Assembly (NCBI GenBank): GCA_022823665.1 | Contig: JAJEHN010000020.1 | Span: forward strand, 1 to 64,000 | DNA from: Thermoanaerobaculia bacterium | GTDB lineage: Bacteria; Acidobacteriota; Thermoanaerobaculia; Multivoradales; Multivoraceae | DNA: 64,000 nt | Reading direction: 5' to 3' | In this document: piece after piece, positions 32,200-39,683 of the stretch | Layout of the letters: each line of letters begins with the position of its first letter | How positions within the stretch are numbered: position 1 is the stretch's first letter | Notes under the pieces: generated by a model | The model's database searches: none | What the model was told of the DNA's origin: nothing | What the model saw: the letters and a program-made list of their open reading frames with translations, nothing else | Translations under genes and position numbers: made by a program

Positions 32200-33206
32200 T
32201 GCCGGCCGCGCCGGTCACCGCGCCCACCCGCTCTGGACTGTTCGCGCTGCTCGTGGCGCTGCTGCTCGGACTCGGCGGCGGCGGCGCGGTCGAGGGCCTC
32301 GAGACGGACCAGTTCTTCGCCTGGGGCCGCCACCTCGAGGACATGACGGAGGTGCTGAATGCCCGCGTCAACCTGGAACTTGAGCGCCTGGTCGCCGAGC
32401 TGAACCGGGACGGCAGGGAGCGTCGCTGTCAGAACGTGCGATTCCGCTTCTTCAAGCGTCACCGCATGCTGTTCTTCGATGGCTTCGAGACCTGGTCGGT
32501 GAACTCGCCCCTGGTCAGCCGGTCGCCGTCCGGACCCGAGGAGATGCGGGAGTTCGAGCAGAAGTACCTCTACGGCGGAACGTCGCCGTTGTTCGACACG
32601 GGCCGCTGGATGCCGCCGAGTCCGACGGTGGAAGTCAACGGCGTGCGGCTCGGCACGGACAAGCTGACGCATCTGTTGGGAACCGCCTGGTACTACCACC
32701 GCTGGTATCACAAGGCGAGCCTCCGGGGCGCGAAGCCCGCCGAAGCCGAGGATCGGGCGGTTCGTCGCGGCCTCCAGCATGAGATCACGATTCTCGGCAG
32801 GGCCGTTTCGGGCGTTCTCTCCCTGGCCGACCTCGAGGCGAACTACGAGGGGATGTGGTTCTACGAGCATCTGTGCGCCGGCGACGATCCCAACATCGTC
32901 TACGACGCGGGGGTGTGGCGCCTCCGCAGGCCGTTCGACCTGCGGGACTACGTGACGCCCGAATGGGACGAGTCCTACCAGCCGAACATCTACGTGCGGC
33001 GGAAGTGGGGAAAGGTGAGGCAGCGGATGCTGGGATACTGTCCGATGCTCGAGCACCCGCAGGTGAGGGCGACGCGCCAGGCCTATCGGGAAAGGGACCG
33101 GGTCACCGAGACGGAGAAGTTGATCGATGAGATGGTCGTTGCCGGGAAACTCCCCGATCCGTCGGAGTTCTCGATCGAGAGGGTGTGTCGAGAAGCTCCG
33201 GACTGA
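32199..33206 (+). CDS. Uncharacterised protein with GTDKLTHLLG motif
   Basis: 335 residues; one N-terminal hydrophobic segment (GLFALLVALLLGLGGGGAV) may be a signal peptide or anchor. A segment VRLGTDKLTHLLGTAWYYHRWYH resembles the DK-x-x-H signature of some small secreted proteins of unknown role. Further motifs are NYEGMWFYEHLC and RRPFDLRDYVTPEWDESYQPN. I do not recognise the family. The start overlaps the previous stop by one base (TGATG). The 3' end overlaps the long open frame of the PhoD-like gene by 80 bp if that gene begins at ATG 33127. Confidence 0.6.
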   Translation: MPAAPVTAPTRSGLFALLVALLLGLGGGGAVEGLETDQFFAWGRHLEDMTEVLNARVNLELERLVAELNRDGRERRCQNVRFRFFKRHRMLFFDGFETWSVNSPLVSRSPSGPEEMREFEQKYLYGGTSPLFDTGRWMPPSPTVEVNGVRLGTDKLTHLLGTAWYYHRWYHKASLRGAKPAEAEDRAVRRGLQHEITILGRAVSGVLSLADLEANYEGMWFYEHLCAGDDPNIVYDAGVWRLRRPFDLRDYVTPEWDESYQPNIYVRRKWGKVRQRMLGYCPMLEHPQVRATRQAYRERDRVTETEKLIDEMVVAGKLPDPSEFSIERVCREAPD

Positions 33207-34263
33207 AGCGCTGCTGGCGCTTGCGCTGCTGGCTCTGGCCTGCGGCGCGCCGACCGCTGAACCGTCCGCGGAAACCGAAGCCGCGGCGGCCGAACCGGCG
33301 CTCGAGCGGATCGGCGTCGGCTCCTGCCTGAGGCAGGACCTGCCGCAGCCGATCTTCGACGCGATCCTCGACGACGACTTCGGGCTCTTCGTGTTTCTCG
33401 GCGACAACGTCTACGGCGACGTCGAGTCCGAGGACCTGCGCGAGTTGCGCGACGCCTACGCGATGCAGGCCGAGGCCGACGGCTTCTCCCGCTTGCGCGC
33501 CGAGGTGCCTCTCGCCGCCACCTGGGACGATCACGACTACGGCCTGAACGACGGCGGCGCCGACTTCTTCGGCCGCGAAGAGGCGCAGCGGATCTTCGAG
33601 GACTTCTGGGACGTGCCGGCGGACTCCGAGCGCGCTTCCCGGCCGGGCGTGTACGACGCGGTGACCTACGGTCCGCCGGGACAGCGGGTTCAGCTCATTC
33701 TGCTCGACACCCGCTACTTCCGCTCCGAACTGCGGCCGACCGACGAGCGCGGCGCGCCGGGCAGGGAGCGCTACCTGCCGGATCCCGATCCCGCGAAGAC
33801 GATGCTCGGCGAGGAGCAGTGGGCGTGGCTCGGTCAGGTGCTCCAGGAGGAGGCGGATCTCCGCATCCTCGCGTCGTCGATCCAGGTGATCGCCGACGGC
33901 CACGGGTACGAGGCGTGGCGGCATCTGCCGGCCGAGCGTGATCGCCTCTATGCCCTCATGCGGGAGACCGCTGCGAACGGCGTGGTGATGATCTCCGGCG
34001 ACCGGCACCGGGCCGGCATCTATCGCCATGACGACGCTCTCGACTACCCGCTTCTGGAGCTCACCGCGAGTTCGTTGAACTCGCCCTCCAGCAGCGGGGA
34101 GGAGGCGGGGCCGTACCGGTTGGGTCCGACCTACCGGCCCGAGAACTACGGCGCCATCGCAATCGACTGGACTGCCCGCTCCGTGACGCTGGAAGTCCGC
34201 GGCATGGACGGCGAGCCGGTACTCACCGAGACGCTCGGTCTGGATGACCTGCGCGTCGAGTGA
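33127..34263 (+). CDS. PhoD-like metallophosphoesterase lipoprotein
   Basis: 378 residues. Lipobox LALAC (Cys39) ends a signal peptide. Metallophosphatase motifs follow: GVGSCLRQ (64-70), GDNVYGD (92-98), WDDHDYG (133-139), LLDTRYFR and SGDRHRAG. These are metal ligands of alkaline phosphatase D/PhoD-type phosphodiesterases; CX(Q/R)-type GSC start is typical. It hydrolyses phosphate esters or phospholipids in the periplasm. The start is uncertain: ATG 33127 overlaps the upstream gene by 80 bp, and no ATG, GTG or TTG in frame lies closer to the signal peptide. It is followed by the amidase gene. Confidence 0.83.
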   Translation: MRWSLPGNSPIRRSSRSRGCVEKLRTEALLALALLALACGAPTAEPSAETEAAAAEPALERIGVGSCLRQDLPQPIFDAILDDDFGLFVFLGDNVYGDVESEDLRELRDAYAMQAEADGFSRLRAEVPLAATWDDHDYGLNDGGADFFGREEAQRIFEDFWDVPADSERASRPGVYDAVTYGPPGQRVQLILLDTRYFRSELRPTDERGAPGRERYLPDPDPAKTMLGEEQWAWLGQVLQEEADLRILASSIQVIADGHGYEAWRHLPAERDRLYALMRETAANGVVMISGDRHRAGIYRHDDALDYPLLELTASSLNSPSSSGEEAGPYRLGPTYRPENYGAIAIDWTARSVTLEVRGMDGEPVLTETLGLDDLRVE

Positions 34264-34277
34264 CGGGAGACAGCAAG

Positions 34278-35822
34278 ATGACGACACAAGACTTCGAGCC
34301 CCAGGAGATCGCCGGCGTCTCGCGGCGCCGGGTCCTTCACGCACTGTCCCTGGCCGGCGCCGCCGGGCTCCTGGCCGGCTGCAATGGCGATGCGGCGGCC
34401 CCTTCGGAAAGCGCTGCCGACGTTGCCGCGGGTCCTATGCCCGACGATCTGTGGCGAGCCAGCGCCGGCGAGCTGGCAGCCGCGATCCGGCGCGGGGAAG
34501 TCTCGAGTCTCGAGGTCGTCGAGTCCCACCTCGCGCGCGTCGACGCAGTGAACGGTCACCTCAATGCGGTCGTGCGCGTACTGGCCGACGAGGCCCGCGC
34601 GGCCGCCAGTGCCGCCGACGAGGCGGTCGCCGCGGGCGCCGAGCTCGGGCCGCTCCACGGTGTGCCGATTTCGGTCAAGGACAACATCGCCGTTGCCGGT
34701 ACGCCGACCACGAACGGAGTTCCGGCTCTCGCGGAAGAGAACGCCGAAGAGGACGCGCTGATCGTCCGCCGCCTCAAGGACGCCGGCGCCATCGTGCTGA
34801 CCCGGACGAACCTGCCCGATCTCGGCCTCAGGGTCCATACCGACAGCTACCTCTACGGCGTGACGAGGAACCCCTGGGCCGCGGACCGCAACGTCGGCGG
34901 TTCGAGCGGCGGAGAAGGCTCGGCGCTTGCGAGCGGAATGAGCTGTCTCGGGCTCGGCAATGACATCGGCGGTTCGCTCCGCATCCCGGCCCAGTGCAAT
35001 GGCATCGCGTCGCTCAAACCGACGCTTGGCCGCATCGCCAGCGCCACCGGCGGCAGCATGTCCGGTCAGTTGATGGCGGTCGACGGTCCGATGGCCCGCC
35101 GCGTTGCCGACCTGCGCACGGCGTACGAGTTGCTCGGCAAGTACCACCGTAGCGATCCGCTCTCAGTCCCGGTTCCGCTGGATCTGGATCCACCGGCATC
35201 ACCGGTGAAGGTCGCCCTGGTCCCGGAGCCGAGCGGCGGCACGACGCATCCCGACGTTGCCGCCGCCGTCCGCGGCGCGGGAGAGGCGCTCGAAGCCGCG
35301 GGCTACGCGGTAGAGGAGGTCGAGCCGCCGATGGCCGCTGAGGCCCGCCGCGCCTGGGAGGTCCTGCTGGGCTACGAACTGAGCGTCACGCGCTCCGCGC
35401 TGGAAGAGATCATGTCGCCGGACGCTTTCGACTTCCTGAACCGCGCGCTCGATCTCTTCGAAGTCGAATCGCCGGTCGAGTACATGGCCTCCTACGGTCA
35501 GCGCCACGCGGTCGCCAGCGCCTGGCAGGAGTTCCAGGAGGATTACCCGATCACGGTCGGCCCGATCATTACCCAGCCGCCCTTCGTCATCGGCTACGAC
35601 CTGCAGGAGCCCGGCGACGTGCTCGACCAGATGCGCTTCGAGGTCGCCCTCAACCTGCTCGGTCTCCCGGCCGTCTGCGTGCCGACCGGTGTCGCCAACG
35701 GCCTGCCCCAGGTGGTCGAAGTGATCGGCGGCCGCTACCGCGAGGGGCTGTGCCTCGAGGCTGCACAGGCGATCGAGGACGCGCTCGGCATCGTCACGCC
35801 GATCGATCCCGTAGTGGCCTGA
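34278..35822 (+). CDS. Amidase-signature family lipoprotein (FAAH-like)
   Basis: 514 residues from ATG 34278 (GGGAG 8 nt upstream); a GTG at 34260 overlapping the previous stop is an alternative. An SRRRVLHALSLAGA twin-arginine-like signal peptide with lipobox LLAGC (Cys35) suggests Tat export and lipidation. The amidase triad is present: Lys134 in PISVKDNIAV, Ser209 in GGSSGGEGS and nucleophile Ser233 in GNDIGGSLRIPA. The SSGGEG form resembles fatty-acid-amide hydrolases. It hydrolyses amides or esters outside the cytoplasm; the substrate is unknown. Ends 12 bp before the convergent RraA-like gene. A second amidase gene fragment lies at the right window edge. Confidence 0.88.
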   Translation: MTTQDFEPQEIAGVSRRRVLHALSLAGAAGLLAGCNGDAAAPSESAADVAAGPMPDDLWRASAGELAAAIRRGEVSSLEVVESHLARVDAVNGHLNAVVRVLADEARAAASAADEAVAAGAELGPLHGVPISVKDNIAVAGTPTTNGVPALAEENAEEDALIVRRLKDAGAIVLTRTNLPDLGLRVHTDSYLYGVTRNPWAADRNVGGSSGGEGSALASGMSCLGLGNDIGGSLRIPAQCNGIASLKPTLGRIASATGGSMSGQLMAVDGPMARRVADLRTAYELLGKYHRSDPLSVPVPLDLDPPASPVKVALVPEPSGGTTHPDVAAAVRGAGEALEAAGYAVEEVEPPMAAEARRAWEVLLGYELSVTRSALEEIMSPDAFDFLNRALDLFEVESPVEYMASYGQRHAVASAWQEFQEDYPITVGPIITQPPFVIGYDLQEPGDVLDQMRFEVALNLLGLPAVCVPTGVANGLPQVVEVIGGRYREGLCLEAAQAIEDALGIVTPIDPVVA

Positions 35823-35834
35823 GCGGTCGCCGCC

Positions 35835-36533
35835 TCAGTGGATCTCCGCCGCGTCGCCCCAGGCGGCCTTCAGCTTCTCGAAGTCGAAGTCCGGCTGTTT
35901 GGCCGCGTCGATGATGACCCGTTCGCGGCGGGCGATCAGGTCGGCCGCCGCTGCAACCTGGTCGGCAACGCCGGCCGGAACGACGACCGCGCCGTGCTGA
36001 TCGGCGTGGATCAGATCGCCGTCCGAGACGGCCATGCCGGCGACGGTTACGGGACGGCCGTAGTCGACCACGTGGACGAACGCATGTGACGGTCCGACCC
36101 GGCCGGCGAGGAGCTGGAATCCCTCGGCGACGTCGTCGAGGTCGCGAATGCTGCCGTCCGTGATCACGCCGAGGCAGCCGAGGCCGCGGTGGATGTTGGA
36201 GTTCACTTCGCCCCAGAAGGCGCCGTAGCCGCGGGCGCCGTCGTCGAGGTCCTGGATAACGGTGATCGTCGGGCCTTCGCCCGAAGCCAGGTACTCGTAG
36301 TAGCCGACGGAGGCGCGGCGCGCCTGTTTCGGATCAGCCGCGTTCGGGTGCTGGGCGCGGATACGGGCGGTTCGAGCGAAGCCTACGATAGGCGGCAGAC
36401 CAGGCTTCGCGCAGACCAGCGGGTCCACGGTGTAGCCGTGGCCGCGGCGCTTGGGCGCCACGACCTCGAGGGCGTTGCAGACGGTGGGGGTGTCGAGGGA
36501 CCGGAGAGCGTCGAGGACGGCTGAAGAAGTCAT
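35835..36533 (-). CDS. RraA-like/HMG aldolase-family protein
   Basis: 232 residues. The RraA fold motifs are visible: a first segment DTPTVCNALEVV, the acidic loop GVITDGSIRDLDDV (with GSIRD) and the C-terminal DGDLIHADQHGAVVVP. In 4-hydroxy-4-methyl-2-oxoglutarate aldolases this fold is a metal-dependent pyruvate-releasing lyase, while in E. coli RraA it regulates RNase E. Length and motif GSIRDLDD fit the aldolase-like side; the exact reaction cannot be stated. TAGTAT ends 8 nt before the ATG and no Shine-Dalgarno is visible. Confidence 0.83.
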   Translation of the reverse strand: MTSSAVLDALRSLDTPTVCNALEVVAPKRRGHGYTVDPLVCAKPGLPPIVGFARTARIRAQHPNAADPKQARRASVGYYEYLASGEGPTITVIQDLDDGARGYGAFWGEVNSNIHRGLGCLGVITDGSIRDLDDVAEGFQLLAGRVGPSHAFVHVVDYGRPVTVAGMAVSDGDLIHADQHGAVVVPAGVADQVAAAADLIARRERVIIDAAKQPDFDFEKLKAAWGDAAEIH

Positions 36534-36541
36534 GGGCGGGG

Positions 36542-36547
36542 ATACTA
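36542..36547 (-). promoter_or_regulatory. -10 box for RraA-like gene, minimal leader
   Basis: TAGTAT (complement) ends 8 nt before ATG 36533, and no Shine-Dalgarno lies between. It is close to the divergent promoter of the DUF5671 gene (36558-36586), so the two promoters may interfere. Confidence 0.4.
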
Positions 36548-36557
36548 GAACGGTTGC

Positions 36558-36586
36558 TTGACGTCTCGGGAGGTCGAGTGTAATGT
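36558..36586 (+). promoter_or_regulatory. Sigma-70-type promoter of DUF5671 gene
   Basis: TTGACG (36558-36563), 17-bp spacer, TAATGT (36581-36586). Both boxes are close to the consensus with optimal spacing. A 17-bp palindrome overlaps the -10. Confidence 0.6.
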
Positions 36587-36600
36587 TGACAACGTCAACA
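36584..36600. promoter_or_regulatory. 17-bp operator palindrome TGTTGAC-AAC-GTCAACA
   Basis: Perfect inverted repeat TGTTGAC / GTCAACA with a 3-bp centre, overlapping the -10 and start region of the DUF5671-gene promoter. Its position predicts repression. The regulator cannot be identified; no regulator gene lies nearby. Confidence 0.6.
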
Positions 36601-36616
36601 ACGCGGAGGAGAAACC

Positions 36617-37708
36617 GTGAATGAGGAACTGAGCCGGTTTGTACGAGAAGCGTTGTCGCGGGGCGCGAGCCGCGACGAGATTCGGGAGGCGCTCGCCGAT
36701 GCGAGCTGGCGGCGGGCCGACGTCGACAAGGCGCTTGGCGCCTGGGTGGACCGGGACTTCGTGGCGCCGATCCCGCGGCCGCGTCCCTATCTCGGCGCCC
36801 GGGAGGCTTTTCTCTACCTGGTCCTCTTCGCCGCGCTGTACACGGCGGCGATCAGCTTCGGCAACGTGATGTTCGTTCTGATCAACCGGGCCTTCGCCGA
36901 TGTGGCGTTCACTCTTCCGGCGGCAGCTTCCGCCGAGATGCTGCGCTGGGGGCTGGCGTACCTCGTCATTTCCTTCCCGGCGTTCCTGCTGATTCAACGG
37001 ATGGTGCGACGCACGCTGCGCAGCGATCCGGACTTGCGCTCGTCGCGGATCAGGAAGTGGCTCACGTACCTGACGCTCTTCGTCGCCGCGGGCGTGCTGG
37101 CCGGCGACCTGATCGCCCTGGTGTTCTTCGGTCTGGGCGGTGAACTGGCCGTACGGTTTCTTCTAAAGGTCGGCGTCGTGGCGGCGATTGCCGGCAGCGT
37201 GTTCGGCTACTACTTCTGGGACCTTCGGCAGGACGACGTGGAAGCGGCCGAATGCGGTCAGGCGCCGAAGCTGCCGACCGTCTTCGCAGGCGTGTCGGCG
37301 GTTGCTGTCCTCCTGGCGGTCGTCCTGGGACTGGTTGCCGTCGGTTCGCCCGGGAAGGCGCGGGAGCGCGGGTTGGATGTCGCCCGCGTAGGAAACCTGC
37401 GGGACATCGTCCGGGGCGTCGACATCTACTGGGAGCGGAACGGCTCGCTGCCCGCGGGCCTTGAATCCCTCAGTGGCGAGCGGGACATCAACATCGCGTC
37501 GATCGTCGACCCGGAAAGCCGGGAGCCGTACACGTTCAGGGCTACGGGGGACAAGGCGTACGAGCTCTGCGCGACGTTCAGCCTCGATGCGCCCACCGAT
37601 CAGGCATCGCTACGGATGTATCCCTACCGGGAGCGGTTCTGGAGGCACCCCGCCGGTTACCACTGCTTCGACCTCGAAGCGATCGAGCCGGACGCGCGGC
37701 GCTGGTGA
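36617..37708 (+). CDS. DUF5671-domain membrane protein
   Basis: 363 residues from GTG 36617 (GGAGGA Shine-Dalgarno). The N-terminal helix pair (RFVREALSRGASRDEIREALADASW) resembles a small helical binding module. Four to five hydrophobic segments follow, starting EAFLYLVLFAALYTAAISFGNVMFVLIN, the DUF5671 signature. The C-terminal ~110 residues form an extracytoplasmic domain after a last membrane segment, with VARVGNLRDIVRGVDIYWERNGSLPAGLESL. That segment resembles the pilin/pseudopilin-like pattern of periplasmic domains. Function unknown. It has its own promoter with an operator and is convergent with the nitronate monooxygenase-like gene. Confidence 0.78.
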   Translation: MNEELSRFVREALSRGASRDEIREALADASWRRADVDKALGAWVDRDFVAPIPRPRPYLGAREAFLYLVLFAALYTAAISFGNVMFVLINRAFADVAFTLPAAASAEMLRWGLAYLVISFPAFLLIQRMVRRTLRSDPDLRSSRIRKWLTYLTLFVAAGVLAGDLIALVFFGLGGELAVRFLLKVGVVAAIAGSVFGYYFWDLRQDDVEAAECGQAPKLPTVFAGVSAVAVLLAVVLGLVAVGSPGKARERGLDVARVGNLRDIVRGVDIYWERNGSLPAGLESLSGERDINIASIVDPESREPYTFRATGDKAYELCATFSLDAPTDQASLRMYPYRERFWRHPAGYHCFDLEAIEPDARRW

Positions 37709-37742
37709 GGGCCCGCAGCGGCCCTTGAACGGCTTGCGGATT

Positions 37743-37783
37743 CCGCCTGCGGCGGATGCCGGCGGGGGCGCCGGCGCACCCAG
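37743..37783 (+). repeat. Double-hairpin intergenic repeat, copy 3 (covarying stem)
   Basis: Same 41-nt design as copies 1-2: CCGCCTGCGGCGG (37743-37755), 2-nt spacer, 7-bp stem with 4-nt loop GCCGGCG-GGGG-CGCCGGC (37758-37775), then GCACCCAG. The second stem differs from copies 1-2 in three pairs, each change compensated. Between convergent genes. Confidence 0.78.
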
Positions 37784-37785
37784 TC

Positions 37786-38979
37786 CTAGACGGCGACCTG
37801 GACCTGAACCCGCTGCGACAGCCGCGCACCGAGGAGGTGCGAAGCATCCGCGACCATCTCGTGCAGGATCTCGCTGGCCGGGCGTGTCTCCGTCAGCATG
37901 CCCGACGTCTGTCCTGCGGCGTTCATCAGCAGATCGTCCCTGCCGGCGGCGCTGATGGAGTGCAGCAGGTCGCGCGTGAGAACGCCCTGAAGCCCCATCG
38001 GCAGCGCCCGGATGCCGCTCGCTTCCCACGACTCGATCAGCGGGTTCGTGATGTTGCGCATCGTCTTGCCGCTGTAGAGACGGGTGACCACCGTGTCCTC
38101 CGTGCCGGCGTCCAGGATGCGCTGTTTCTGCAGAGCAGGCTGATTCGCCTCGTCGGAGACGAGAAAGGCGGTGCCGCACCAGGCGCCGATGGCGCCGGCG
38201 GCGATGACCGCGGCCAGTCCGCGGCCGTCGGCGACGCCGCCCGCCGCAACGACCGGTAGCGGCGCCACGGCGTCCATGACCTGGGGCAGAAGCGCCAGGG
38301 TGCCGATCTTGCCGGTGTGGCCGCCGGCTTCGGTGCCCTGGGCGACGACGATGTCGGCGCCGCCTTCGGCGACCCGCCGGGCGGCGCGGGCATTGCCGAC
38401 CAGGGAGACGATCTTGATGCCGGCGTCCTTGAGCGCCTTCGAGAAGGGCGCCGGGGAACCGAGCCCGGAGGCGAAAACCGGTACCTTCTCCTCCAGCAGG
38501 ACTTCCATCTGGGCGCCGGCGTAGCTCTTGCCCTCGGGCACTTCCCAGGTCGGCGGCGGGGGCGGCGCCTCGAGCCACTCGATACCCAGGTTCTCGGCCA
38601 TCTTCCTGAGCGCGTCGCGGGTTTCCGGCGGCACCAGGTCGCGGCTCGGCGCCGTCGCCGGTTCGCTGCCCGCGTTCTTCGCGGGCGTCGAGAAGATGCC
38701 GCCCCTGACGTGCAGGAAGTTCGAAGCCAGTAGCAGGTCGACGCCGAACGGCTTGTCCGTCTTCGCGCGCACCTTGTTGATCTCGGCCCGCAGGTCTTCG
38801 GGGCTGTAGGCGACGCCTCCGATCACGCCCAGGCCGCCGGCCTCGGACACGGCTGCGACCAGGTCCGCCTTGGCGACCGGTTCCGCGCCGCCCGCCACGG
38901 GCCCCATGCCGGCGGAGAACACGGGATACTCGATCCCGAGCATGTCGCAGAGTTCGGTGCGCAGGAAGGGACGGGACAT
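37786..38979 (-). CDS. Nitronate monooxygenase-like FMN enzyme
   Basis: 397 residues. A TIM-barrel FMN enzyme of the 2-nitropropane dioxygenase/nitronate monooxygenase family (PF03060), related to FabK. It starts with GIEYPVFSAGMGPVAGG and carries VVAQGTEAGGHTG at 212-223 with the conserved catalytic His221, then VAAGGVADGRGLAAVIAAGA, the phosphate-binding turn. A proline-rich PPPPPTW stretch at about 139-145 is an insertion. It may oxidise alkyl nitronates or reduce enoyl substrates. GAGGAG Shine-Dalgarno before ATG 38979. The stop is 2 bp after the end of a double-hairpin repeat. Confidence 0.88.
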   Translation of the reverse strand: MSRPFLRTELCDMLGIEYPVFSAGMGPVAGGAEPVAKADLVAAVSEAGGLGVIGGVAYSPEDLRAEINKVRAKTDKPFGVDLLLASNFLHVRGGIFSTPAKNAGSEPATAPSRDLVPPETRDALRKMAENLGIEWLEAPPPPPTWEVPEGKSYAGAQMEVLLEEKVPVFASGLGSPAPFSKALKDAGIKIVSLVGNARAARRVAEGGADIVVAQGTEAGGHTGKIGTLALLPQVMDAVAPLPVVAAGGVADGRGLAAVIAAGAIGAWCGTAFLVSDEANQPALQKQRILDAGTEDTVVTRLYSGKTMRNITNPLIESWEASGIRALPMGLQGVLTRDLLHSISAAGRDDLLMNAAGQTSGMLTETRPASEILHEMVADASHLLGARLSQRVQVQVAV

Positions 38980-39067
38980 GGCGGCTCCTCTCGATCGGCT
39001 GCAGTGCGTATCGGTCGACGGTGGGGTTCGTTGTTCGGCCCGCGAGTATACGCGCCTCGTGGGCGGC

Positions 39068-39631
39068 TCAGAGCAGGTCGAGCTGGGGAATGCGGAGCTG
39101 GTTCGCGACCGCCTCCTCGACCGTGTCGAGCCAGCTTTCCCGACGCTCCGGATCGAGTACGAGGACCCCGATGCGACGGTCCTCCAGTTCGTTCCAGAGC
39201 CGGTCGTCGATCTGCTGCCGGAAGGCCGGGTCGACAGCGCGGACGCCGTCGGGTTGCGCCTCGCTGCCGCGCAGGATCGGAACGTAGACGTTCAGGTCGT
39301 ACGTCGCGCACCAGGACTCGATCAGGGGCTCCAGCGCCGGCTGGCGGCCGCGGGCGAACAGAAGGTAGACGTAGTTGTCGAGGATGCTGCGGTCGCAGAT
39401 CACGACCGGCGACCGGGACTCAGCGGCCAGTTCGTCGGCGATCTGGGAGTGGAGGATCCACGACTGGGCCTCCAGCGTCGTTCCCTCGTTGAGCGGTAGC
39501 GGGCAGCGGCGCGCCACCTCGACCACGACGTCGAGGTTGATGTCGCGGCGTTTCAGACGCGCGGCGAGTCCGTAGGCCAGGGTCGTCTTGCCGACGCCAT
39601 GGGTGCCGATGAAGGCGATCTTGTAGGGCAT
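39068..39631 (-). CDS. P-loop NTPase, kinase-like
   Basis: 187 residues with Walker A GTHGVGKT (9-16). A later segment VVICDRSILDNYVY provides a Walker B-like aspartate and resembles the NadR-type or AAA_28 ATPase/kinase proteins. No membrane segment is seen; probably a cytoplasmic nucleoside or small-molecule kinase of unknown substrate. It lies 88 bp downstream of the nitronate monooxygenase-like gene's start and points the same way; the 52 bp to the divergent DUF3604 gene hold both promoters. A TAGTCT ends 12 nt upstream. Confidence 0.78.
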   Translation of the reverse strand: MPYKIAFIGTHGVGKTTLAYGLAARLKRRDINLDVVVEVARRCPLPLNEGTTLEAQSWILHSQIADELAAESRSPVVICDRSILDNYVYLLFARGRQPALEPLIESWCATYDLNVYVPILRGSEAQPDGVRAVDPAFRQQIDDRLWNELEDRRIGVLVLDPERRESWLDTVEEAVANQLRIPQLDLL

Positions 39632-39683
39632 TGGGCAGCGTTCAGACTACAGCCGTTGCCGCCGGTCGTGAGAGGATCCCGGG

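Noticed and set aside
13600..34910. tRNA-like GGTTCGAG strings (near 13602 and 34900)
   Set aside because: They lie inside well-supported protein genes and no acceptor or anticodon arms can be drawn around them.
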